Source: Trebonia sp035294225
GTDB taxonomy: Bacteria > Actinomycetota > Actinomycetes > Streptosporangiales > Streptosporangiaceae
Direction: 5' to 3'
Assembly (NCBI GenBank): GCA_035294225.1
Contig: DATGLH010000140.1
Coordinates: 1-13,548, forward strand
DNA: 13,548 nt
The notes below the pieces were generated by a model. That model searched no databases. It was not told the DNA's origin and was given only the letters and a program-made list of their open reading frames with translations. How positions within the stretch are numbered: position 1 is the first letter of the stretch; each line of letters begins with the position of its first letter. Below, piece by piece: positions 1 through 5,688 of this stretch. Both the position numbers and the translations under genes were made by a program.

Positions 1-94
1 CCGCGGCGGCCTGCTCCTCGCTCCAGCGCTGGAAGCGGCGCAGCTCGACCCGGAAGGACAGGAGGTTTTCGAAATCCTGTCGGGTTGGCTGAAT
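1..94 (-). CDS. MarR-family transcriptional regulator, N-terminal fragment (continues beyond left edge)
   Basis: Only about 31 codons are visible. The minus-strand frame reads PIQPTRQDFENLLSF, then RVELRRFQRWSEEQAAA, the first helix typical of MarR-type winged-helix regulators just before the usual 'GLTPAQHQLLLA' segment, which would lie outside the window. There is no ATG, GTG or TTG in this frame between the upstream stop (near 138) and the edge. The best-placed start is an ATT at 94-92, exactly 8 nt after a perfect AGGAGG (108-103). The ATG at 102-100 touches that AGGAGG with no spacing and opens a frame with no family resemblance. The family (ligand-responsive dimeric repressors or activators) is inferred from this short helix only. 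A one-base error or indel could also explain the missing start. A palindrome at 148-162 lies about 55 bp upstream and may be its own operator. Confidence 0.6.
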   Translation of the reverse strand, partial: MQPTRQDFENLLSFRVELRRFQRWSEEQAAA

Positions 95-147
95 GGGACC
101 ATCCTCCTGAACGCGGAACCGACCTGAACCCGGAACCTACCCCCGCC

Positions 148-162
148 TATCGTATCGCGATA
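148..162. promoter_or_regulatory. Palindromic operator candidate 1, TATCG-N5-CGATA
   Basis: The sequence TATCGTATCGCGATA contains a perfect 12-bp palindrome (GTATCGCGATAC, 152-163). A near-identical site occurs at 404-418. It lies upstream of the MarR-type gene and overlaps a possible minus-strand -10 box (TACGAT, 154-149; weak -35 TTGCCG at 179-174, spacing 19). That is the arrangement expected for autorepression. The palindrome and repeat are seen directly; binding by the neighbouring regulator is inference. Confidence 0.55.
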
Positions 163-315
163 CAGCTTACCGTCGGCAAGGACGACATCAGGATGACACG
201 CCGCGAGCACCGCGGCCCGGGGGCGGGGGAGTGGTTCAGCGGCCCGCGGCCCGGATGCCCATCACGCTGGCCGCGGGGCCGCGGCAGTGACGGCGGTCGG
301 CCCGGTCGCTGTTCT

Positions 316-357
316 CTGCTGTCTCCCGGCTGCTGTCTCCCGGCTGCTGTCTCCCGG
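316..357. repeat. Three perfect tandem copies of a 14-bp unit
   Basis: The unit CTGCTGTCTCCCGG is repeated exactly at 316-329, 330-343 and 344-357. It lies between the two operator-like palindromes. No reading frame through it looks genuine. It is most simply a replication-slippage array. Confidence 0.9.
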
Positions 358-403
358 GCGGGCGGCCGGGGCTGCCGGGACGGAGAGCTGGACTATTTTT
401 TTA

Positions 404-418
404 TATCGTTACGCGATA
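404..418. promoter_or_regulatory. Palindromic operator candidate 2, TATCG-N5-CGATA
   Basis: TATCGTTACGCGATA matches the site at 148-162 at 13 of 15 positions and extends by one more base pair on each side (ATATCG...CGATAT, 403-419). It sits in an unusually AT-rich patch (394-420) that would suit a plus-strand promoter for the small gene starting at 486. A weak TGGACT (389-394) with CGATAT (414-419) at 19-bp spacing is the only promoter pair I could find. Control by the adjacent MarR-type regulator is inferred from the shared site. Confidence 0.5.
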
Positions 419-485
419 TGAGTTTGCATGCGCGATAGGAGTCATGGTGATGATGGTTGCCCTGATGCGATTGTGGAGGCCGGCC

Positions 486-934
486 ATGACGCTTGCGCCG
501 GACGAGCAGCACGCGCGGCTGAGGATAGAGAGATCGCTGCGCAGGGACCCGGCACCGCGTGCTGCGGCGGACGCGTTCAGCCGCGGATGTCCGTACGGGA
601 GGAATCCGGCGCATGAGTGCGTGTCGCCGTGGCACCCGTGCTGTGGCGTGCGCTATTCATCGTGCTGCTCGCACTGACCGCCGGGTTCGTCGTACTCGTC
701 GTCGTGCTAGCCGTGCACGCGATCCAACGATCACCGGGCTGCGAAGTCCCAGCCGGGGGAGTTCCGGGCCGGAAGCTGGAAATAAGGAGCTGGAAGAACT
801 GGAAGAAGAGGAAGAGAGCCAGGGAATCCGTGCCCCGCGGCTCCCGCGGGGCAGGACCGCAGCCTGTGCTCGCGTCACCCCGGGCTAAGGCTGGGCGCGG
901 GGCGGGCAGCGCGCATCCCCTGGTGACGTGCTGA
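486..934 (+). pseudogene. Broken small membrane-protein gene, DUF3040-like, with probable 1-nt frameshift
   Basis: An ATG at 486 follows a GGAGG at 475-479 (6-nt spacing) and opens MTLAPDEQHARLRIERSLRR, then DPAPRAAADAFSR. This resembles the N-terminal 'L...E...L..IE..L...DP.LA..F' of DUF3040 proteins. That frame then runs into SPWHPCCGVRYSSCCSH and stops at 677. The membrane helix expected next (VLWRALFIVLLALTAGFVVL, then VVVLAVHA) is present in the -1 frame from about 638. Restoring a single C to the run at 635-637 would join the halves as ...SPWHP-VLWRALFIV... The fused frame would then end at 934, inside the convergent glycosyltransferase gene, through a Lys/Arg-rich, low-complexity tail encoded by a purine-rich tract at about 767-827. 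It could instead be two short genes, the second starting at GTG 617, or a sequencing error. The family assignment is tentative. Confidence 0.45.
831..853 (-). terminator. Likely terminator of the glycosyltransferase gene
   Basis: A perfect 10-bp inverted repeat (831-840 and 844-853) with a 3-nt loop lies 32-54 nt past the glycosyltransferase stop codon. On the minus-strand transcript the stem is followed by a long pyrimidine-rich stretch (about 827-767, CTCTCTTCCTCTTC-like) rather than a pure U run. Stem, position and orientation fit a GC-rich actinobacterial terminator. The long C/U tract could also help Rho. Confidence 0.55.
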
Positions 935-2066
935 CGAGCTCGGCGAGATCGTCTTCGCGGCGCCGTTGCGCCGCCCGGGCACCGGCCACCGCGGCCAGGG
1001 CGGCCATCGCGCCGGGATCGCCGGCCAGCCGGCGGACGGCCTCGGTCAGCTCGCCGGCCGTGGGGGCCAGCAGCGCAAGGCCGGCCGCGGCCATCAGCCT
1101 GGCATTGGCCCGGCCATGGCCCGGCAGCGGATCGGTGATCACAACGGGACGGGCGCTGGCGATCGCCTCCAGAGCCGTCCCGCCGCCGCCGTTGGTCACT
1201 ACGAGGTCAGCGGCGGCCATCATAGCGGGCATGTCGTCGGTCCAGCCCACGATGCGGAGGCGCCCGGGCTCCCGGCCCTGGCTGGCCAGCCGGCGGCGCA
1301 GGTTCTCGTTCCGGCCGCAAACCGCGATCACCCCCAGCCCGGGGCCGGCGGCCAGGATCGCGGCCACCGTGCGCTCTACCTGCCCGAAGCCGAGGGATCC
1401 GGTGGACACCAGCACGGTGAACCGGTCCGCCGCCAGCCCCAGCAGCGCGCGGGCACGCGCCTGCCGGGCAGGCGGGACGGGAGCGAAGCCGTCCCGGACG
1501 GGCAGCGCGCCGACGGCCAGCCGCATACCCGGCTCGGCCTGCTCTGCGGCCCTGGCTGCGAGAGGATGCATGACATATGTGCGGTCCAGGTCCGGGTACA
1601 GCCAGGACGGATGCGGGCAGAACGCCGGAACCCACGCCCCGGCGCGCCCTGGCAGCTTCCCGCGGCGGCGCAGCCAGCTCAGGCCCGCGCTCGCCAGCGG
1701 ATAGGTGGACATGACCACCTCCGGGGCGAACGCGCCGATCCGCGGCGCCATCGCGCGCCCGAACAGGGCGCCCATCCCGCGCCGGGTTGCCTTCAGGTAC
1801 CACCGGTGCCGCCACATCGCGGTGAAGAAGAACTCATACATCCCCGGGGTGGACTGCACCTGCGTGACATAGAACCGGCGGGCGAGCCGCGCGAACCGGG
1901 GACCGACCGTCTCCAGCGCATCCAGCCAGCCCACCTCACAGCCCGGCCACGCCCGCGGCACCGCCTCGGCCAGCGCCCGGGCCGCCGCGTTATGGCCCTC
2001 CCCGATCTCAGCGCTGACGATAAGCGCCCGGCGCGGACGCCGGACGGCCCCGGACACGGGCACCAT
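885..2066 (-). CDS. Glycosyltransferase, MGDG-synthase/MurG-like (GT28 type)
   Basis: This 393-residue enzyme is predicted to transfer a sugar from a nucleotide donor to a membrane lipid such as diacylglycerol, working at the inner face of the membrane. The N-terminal acceptor domain carries the family signature GEGHN (22-26). The region around 151-166 (PHPSWLYPDLDRTYVMHP) matches the MGDG-synthase-type acceptor domain. The C-terminal donor domain shows STGSLGFGQ (221-229), GWTDDMP (274-280), TNGGGGTALEA (291-301) and DPLPGHGRANAR (312-323), the nucleotide-sugar site of the MurG superfamily. There is no signal peptide and no TM helix. A GGAGGG lies only 1 nt before the ATG at 2066, so the GTG at codon 2 or codon 4 (2057) may be the real start. 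It stands alone, divergent from the MpaB-like gene across 314 bp. The exact sugar and acceptor cannot be told. Confidence 0.85.
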   Translation of the reverse strand: MVPVSGAVRRPRRALIVSAEIGEGHNAAARALAEAVPRAWPGCEVGWLDALETVGPRFARLARRFYVTQVQSTPGMYEFFFTAMWRHRWYLKATRRGMGALFGRAMAPRIGAFAPEVVMSTYPLASAGLSWLRRRGKLPGRAGAWVPAFCPHPSWLYPDLDRTYVMHPLAARAAEQAEPGMRLAVGALPVRDGFAPVPPARQARARALLGLAADRFTVLVSTGSLGFGQVERTVAAILAAGPGLGVIAVCGRNENLRRRLASQGREPGRLRIVGWTDDMPAMMAAADLVVTNGGGGTALEAIASARPVVITDPLPGHGRANARLMAAAGLALLAPTAGELTEAVRRLAGDPGAMAALAAVAGARAAQRRREDDLAELVSTSPGDARCPPRAQP

Positions 2067-2380
2067 CCCTCCGTTCCCGGCCGCCAGCCGGGGCGCCCGC
2101 CGGACGAGAGCGGCGATTCCGGCCTCATGACCACCAGCGCGACCGCTTCAGCGGCCAGCGCCATGCACTGGCGCATCCAAGGTAATTCTCCACCCGGTCC
2201 CGGGGACGCGCCGGGCGGCCGTCATGCCGCCCTCAGCCCCGGCCGCGCCCGGGCGTTTGCGGGCCGTCGCGTGGGTAGGCGCTGCGGAAATGCCGACATG
2301 CGATGTATCTGGCGTTGCCGGGGAGGCTCGTGACGCAACTGAGCAGGGCGATCCGTTACGCGCCAGAAAGGAGGCTGATC
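2067..2380. other. Divergent intergenic region between glycosyltransferase and MpaB-like gene
   Basis: These 314 bp must hold the promoters of both divergent genes. I see no convincing -35/-10 pair, operator or hairpin. The AAAGGAGG (2367-2374) at the right end is the ribosome-binding site of the MpaB-like gene. Open frames crossing the region show no protein-like composition. Confidence 0.5.
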
Positions 2381-3262
2381 ATGGCACACACCGCAGCCGC
2401 TGCCGCGGCTGCCGGGACCTCAGCGGATACGGCTGCCGGGACCTCAGCGGATTTCGACGTCCGCGGCCTGATCGACGGCGTGACGCTGCTGGCCAGCACC
2501 GCGAACGTGGTGATGCAGCTTGCGCGGCCCGCGGTCGGTTACGGGGTGCTGGAGAGCAAGGTCGAAGACGGCCAGGTGATGTGGCATCCGGTCCGGCGGA
2601 TCCGGAACACGATCACGTACCTGTCGGTGGCTTTGATGGGCACCGCGGAGGAGCGCAGTATCCTCCGGCGCGAGGTGAACCGGTCGCACGCCATGGTCCG
2701 CTCCTCCGCGGACAGCCCGGTCCGCTATAGCGCCTTCGACCCGGAGCTTCAACTGTGGGTGGCCGCGTGCCTGTACCGGGGCGCGGTAGACATCCATATG
2801 CTGCTGCACGGGCCGGCCGACGATGCGACCGCGGATGCCATCTACCGCGAATGCCGGCGGCTCGGGACCACCTTGCAGGTGCCTGGCCACATGTGGCCGG
2901 CCGACCGGGCCGCGTTCGAACGGTACTGGGCCTCGGGCATGGCAGAGATCCGGATCGACCCGCCGGTGCGCGAATACCTGGACCGGCTCATCGGGCTGGA
3001 TTACCTTCCCCGGCCGCTCGCCGTCGCGTTCGGGCCGGTCAACCGGTTCCTGACGGCAGGTTTTCTTCCGCCGCCGTTCCGCGAGCAGATGCGGGTGCGC
3101 TGGGCCGGGCGGGAACAGCGGCAGTTCGCGCTCCTGATGCGCCTGATCGCATCGGCCTGCCGGTTCCGGCCGGCGCCGGTCTCGCGGTTCCCGTTCAACG
3201 CCTGCCTGTACGCCTGGCGCTTGCAGGCAGCGGGGAAGCGCGTCGTACGGCGGATCTGCTAG
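2381..3262 (+). CDS. DUF2236 / MpaB-family oxygenase-like protein
   Basis: The 293-residue product belongs to the ER-bound oxygenase MpaB / DUF2236 family, whose fold is shared with latex-clearing (rubber) oxygenase and can bind heme b. The visible signature, in order, is P-VRRIRNTITYL (70-80), LMGTAEERSILRREVNRSHA (85-104) with His103 in the usual 'h..vH' position, and RYSAFDPELQLWV (115-127). After these come P-DRAAFERYW (173-183) and FLTAGFLPPPFR (223-234). In characterised relatives the equivalent His helps ligate heme; that role is inferred here. The start at 2381 is chosen because AAAGGAGG lies 6 nt upstream; an in-frame start at 2303 lacks a ribosome-binding site. The N-terminus is Ala-rich and contains an in-frame 8-residue duplication (AAGTSADT/AAGTSADF). 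The substrate is unknown; many actinobacteria carry paralogues. Confidence 0.82.
   Translation: MAHTAAAAAAAGTSADTAAGTSADFDVRGLIDGVTLLASTANVVMQLARPAVGYGVLESKVEDGQVMWHPVRRIRNTITYLSVALMGTAEERSILRREVNRSHAMVRSSADSPVRYSAFDPELQLWVAACLYRGAVDIHMLLHGPADDATADAIYRECRRLGTTLQVPGHMWPADRAAFERYWASGMAEIRIDPPVREYLDRLIGLDYLPRPLAVAFGPVNRFLTAGFLPPPFREQMRVRWAGREQRQFALLMRLIASACRFRPAPVSRFPFNACLYAWRLQAAGKRVVRRIC
2406..2452. repeat. In-frame 24-bp tandem duplication in the MpaB-like gene
   Basis: A 23-bp sequence at 2406-2428 is repeated perfectly at 2430-2452 (period 24 bp, 8 codons). It duplicates AAGTSAD in the disordered N-terminal tail, outside the conserved domain, so it should not affect the fold. Confidence 0.9.
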
Positions 3263-3570
3263 CCGCGCGGGCGGCCGTGCCGGGGCTGCCGGAACGCTGG
3301 CCGCGGCGCGTCCCACGCCGCCACCCGGGGAAATTATATCGCAATGCGGCTTCTCTGCCCGGAGGCAGGTATCACCTGACGCTGCCTTTCTTCGCGGGGG
3401 ATCCGGGGGCGCCGCGCCCCTTCAGGGGGATCCGGGGGCGCCGCGCCCCCTCAGGGAGAGCCGGAGGCGCCGCGGGCGATGTGCCCGGCCAGGACCGTGG
3501 CGGCTTCCCACCGCACCGGCCGACCCTGGGCCGCCGCAACGTCCGCTGGTACCATTCAGCTGAACCAAAT
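3263..3570. other. Intergenic region between MpaB-like gene and TPP riboswitch
   Basis: No gene is seen. The main content is a 29-bp tandem repeat (3396-3453) whose copies fold into short GC hairpins. The promoter of the riboswitch transcript should lie near the right end; TACCAT (3550-3555) preceded by TGG is a possible extended -10, but no -35 is convincing. Confidence 0.5.
3396..3453. repeat. 29-bp direct repeat, two copies plus a degenerate third, each with a GC hairpin
   Basis: Copies at 3396-3424 and 3425-3453 differ at one base; a decayed third copy starts at 3454. Each contains a self-complementary core (GGGGCG-CCG-CGCCCC; for example 3434-3440 with 3444-3450). Lying 134 bp past the MpaB-like stop, the hairpins could act as a terminator or transcript stabiliser, but no U tract follows. 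Confidence 0.85.
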
Positions 3571-3662
3571 ACACGCGGGAGCTCGGGCTGACCGGGCTGA
3601 GAGGGTGGCTGACCGTGCCACCGACCGTCTGAACCTGTCCGGATAATGCCGGCGTAGGGAGG
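3571..3662 (+). promoter_or_regulatory. TPP riboswitch (THI element)
   Basis: All hallmark segments of the thiamin-pyrophosphate aptamer are present in order: CTGAGA (3597-3602), a variable stem-loop (GGTGGC 3604-3609 with GCCACC 3617-3622), ACCTG (3633-3637), GGATAATGCC (3641-3650) and GGCGTAGGGA (3651-3660). The last segment merges with the GGGAGG ribosome-binding site (3657-3662), which lies 5 nt before the GTG start of the permease. No separate terminator or anti-terminator stem fits in the remaining 5 nt. The switch therefore most likely works on translation: TPP binding would lock the Shine-Dalgarno into the closing helix and lower permease synthesis when thiamine is plentiful. Confidence 0.95.
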
Positions 3663-3667
3663 CTGCC

Positions 3668-5083
3668 GTGACGGCGACCGCATCAGGCAACGCCCAAGAC
3701 ACCTTCGTCACCGTCCCCGGTGACCGCCATTCGGAAGTCGCACGGACGCTGGCCGAGCCGGTGCCGCAGGCGCTGAGCCTGACCGACCAGTTCGGGCTGT
3801 GGGGCAACCTGGGCGTGAGCCTGCTCGGCTTCACCGGGGCGATCTTCGTGTTGCAGCCTGGCGGCGCGGGGACCCCCGAGCTTTCCCTGGCCGCCGCGCT
3901 GACCGCGATTGTCGTCGGCACCGTGCTCGGCACGCTGCCGGTCGCGCTGGCCGGCCTGCCCGGCGCGCAGACCGGCGCGCCGGCCATGGTGCTGCTGCGC
4001 GGGCTGCTCGGCGCCAGGCTGTCGTACCTGCCGACCGTGCTGAACATCCTGCAATGCATCGGGTGGAGCGTCTTCGAGCTGGTCACGATCGCGACGGCCG
4101 CGCACACCGTGGCGCCCGCGCTGCCGAAGACGGGCTACGTGCTCATCGCCGGGGCCGTCACGGCCCTGCTCACGATCAGGCCGCTCGGAGCCATCAGGGT
4201 GCTGCGCAGGTATGCGACGAGCGCCGTGCTCGTCGTCATGATCTACCTGCTCGTCCAGCTCGCCCGCCATCCGCTGCCGGGTTTCCTGCACGGAACCTGG
4301 TCCGGGTACTGGGCGGCGACCGACACCGTGGTCGCGGTCTCCATCTCGTGGGTGCCGCTCGTCGCCGACTACACCCGGCACTCGCGCAGCCAGCGGGCCG
4401 CCTTCGCCGGGGCGATGGCGGGATACAGCGTCACCCAGGTGCTCTGCTACATCATCGGCCTGCTGGCCCTGGTCACCGTCGCGCGCGGCAACCCGGACGA
4501 CATCTACGGCGCGTTCATCGCGCTTCCCGTCGGCTCTCTCGGCTTCGCGATCCTCGCGGCCCGCGAGCTCGACCAGGCGTTCGCCGACGTCTACTCCACG
4601 GCGGTGTCGACACAGAACCTGCGCCCGCTGTGGGACCGGCGGGTGCTGGCCGTCACGATCACCGGGCTGGCCACGGCGGGCGCGCTGTGGCTCAACATCG
4701 CCGACTACGAGAACTTCCTGACCCTGATCGGATCGGTGTTCGTCCCGATGTCGGCGGTCCTGATCGCGGACTACTTCGTCGTGTCCCGGCGGCGCTGGGA
4801 CCTGTCGACGGCGGCCCGCTCGCGCTGGCTGATGCTGCTGCCCTGGGCCGCGGGCTTCGTCACCTACCAGCTCATCAACCCCGGATACGTGTCCTGGTGG
4901 GTCTCCGCCTGGACGTCGGTCGGGCATGCCATCGGCTTTACCCCGGCGAGCTGGATGTCCGCCTCGATCCTGTCCTTCTGCGTGGCCGGGGCGGCCACGC
5001 TGCTGGCCGGGGTGCTGACCCGGAAAATCCTTCATGAAGAGGAGAAAATCCGGAATAGGCATAGAAAACCTACCCGATCATGA
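3668..5083 (+). CDS. cytX: NCS1-family permease, thiamine-precursor (hydroxymethylpyrimidine) transporter type
   Basis: A 471-residue integral membrane protein of the nucleobase:cation symporter-1 family, normal length for the family with about 12 predicted helices. Visible family blocks are QFGLWGNLGVSLLGFTGA (41-58), GAQTGAPAMVLLRGLLGARL (99-118) followed by LPTVLNILQCIGWSVFELV, and the mid-protein SWVPLVADYTRHSRSQRAAF. These match the cytosine/allantoin/thiamine-type transporters. The substrate is decided by context: the gene sits directly under a TPP riboswitch, the known situation of cytX, thought to import hydroxymethylpyrimidine for thiamine salvage. The GTG start at 3668 has GGGAGG 5 nt upstream. 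No other thiamine gene is present, so it appears to be a single-gene regulon member. A cytosine-like substrate is the alternative. The C-terminal tail is basic. Confidence 0.85.
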   Translation: MTATASGNAQDTFVTVPGDRHSEVARTLAEPVPQALSLTDQFGLWGNLGVSLLGFTGAIFVLQPGGAGTPELSLAAALTAIVVGTVLGTLPVALAGLPGAQTGAPAMVLLRGLLGARLSYLPTVLNILQCIGWSVFELVTIATAAHTVAPALPKTGYVLIAGAVTALLTIRPLGAIRVLRRYATSAVLVVMIYLLVQLARHPLPGFLHGTWSGYWAATDTVVAVSISWVPLVADYTRHSRSQRAAFAGAMAGYSVTQVLCYIIGLLALVTVARGNPDDIYGAFIALPVGSLGFAILAARELDQAFADVYSTAVSTQNLRPLWDRRVLAVTITGLATAGALWLNIADYENFLTLIGSVFVPMSAVLIADYFVVSRRRWDLSTAARSRWLMLLPWAAGFVTYQLINPGYVSWWVSAWTSVGHAIGFTPASWMSASILSFCVAGAATLLAGVLTRKILHEEEKIRNRHRKPTRS

Positions 5084-5107
5084 AGGGGACGTGGCCGGGC
5101 ATCGCCC

Positions 5108-5296
5108 TCATCGCCTCAGCAGGTGCCAGATCCGGCTGAGGTCACGGTCAAGGTCACGATGGCCGGAGGCGAACCGCTCCCAGCGCGCCTGCCACTGCCC
5201 GCGGCGGCGTGCGCACCGGTAGCAGTACAGGGCCGCCATCCCCCAGGCGCACAGCACCGCCATCGTGAGCACGACGCTGGCCGGGCTGACATGCAT
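5108..5296 (-). CDS. Small single-TM membrane protein (62 aa), unknown function
   Basis: The product has one N-terminal hydrophobic helix (about residues 6-25, ASVVLTMAVLCAWGMAALYC), a positive stop (RRR) and a short charged helix RWERFASGHRDLDRDLSRIW. This gives an Nout-Cin single-span layout by the positive-inside rule. The ATG has a G-rich ribosome-binding site (GGGGGGATC) about 7 nt upstream. Amino-acid composition is protein-like, unlike the Arg/Pro/Gly-rich shadow frames around it. It converges on the permease gene (24 bp between stops). I do not recognise a family. Confidence 0.6.
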   Translation of the reverse strand: MHVSPASVVLTMAVLCAWGMAALYCYRCARRRGQWQARWERFASGHRDLDRDLSRIWHLLRR

Positions 5297-5358
5297 ACGG
5301 GATCCCCCCCGGGGTTGAAGGTGCTCAAGGAAGAGGCGGGCTCGGGGCGGCCCTGAGT

Positions 5359-5392
5359 GGCCGCGGGCCGCGCGGTCCGCAGGCCCGCGGCC
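5359..5392. repeat. Perfect 11-bp inverted repeat in divergent intergenic region
   Basis: GGCCGCGGGCC (5359-5369) and its exact complement (5382-5392) flank a 12-nt loop. It lies 63 bp upstream of the small membrane-protein start on its strand and about 300 bp before the acyl-CoA synthetase. There is no T run on either side, so it is not an obvious terminator. It may be an operator or a leader hairpin. Confidence 0.6.
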
Positions 5393-5459
5393 GGCATCCG
5401 TCGCGGCCGCCCGCGGCGCTGTCAGCGCGGCTACCCCGGCCGCGGGGAAATACTCCTCA

Positions 5460-5610
5460 CGCGGGCGGAGGGGCGGGCGCGGACCGCGGCGGGCTGAGGG
5501 GCGGGCGCGGACCGCGCCGGGCGGAGCGGCGGGCTGAGGGGCGGGCGGAGCGGCGGGCGCGGACCGCGCCGGGCGGAGCGGCGGGCTGAGCGGTGGACGC
5601 GGACCGCGGC
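5460..5610. repeat. Composite G-rich repeat array upstream of the acyl-CoA synthetase
   Basis: The motif GCGGACCGCG occurs at 5479, 5507, 5559 and 5599, spaced 28, 52 and 40 bp, that is 28 plus 0, 2 or 1 blocks of about 12 bp of the GCGGGCTGAGGG / GCGGAGCGGCGG type. The longest perfect direct repeat is 39 bp (5500-5538 and 5552-5590). The plus strand is strongly G-rich with many GGG or GGGG runs. No gene is seen in it. It ends about 80 bp before the synthetase start and so occupies the probable promoter region. Confidence 0.85.
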
Positions 5611-5688
5611 GTGCGGTATGGCTGAATACGGGGATGCCGCCGGGCTCCGGCAGGGAGCCGCCGGACTCCCGCAGGGAGGAGCAGCGCC

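Noticed and set aside
966..2333. Long plus-strand open frame (455 codons) across the glycosyltransferase
   Set aside because: It is antisense to the well-supported glycosyltransferase, has Arg/Gly/Pro/Gln-rich composition and no domain; a GC-bias shadow.
3683..5062. 459-codon minus-strand frame opposite the permease
   Set aside because: Composition (RGD/GQ-rich, no hydrophobic pattern) marks it as a shadow of the NCS1 permease gene.
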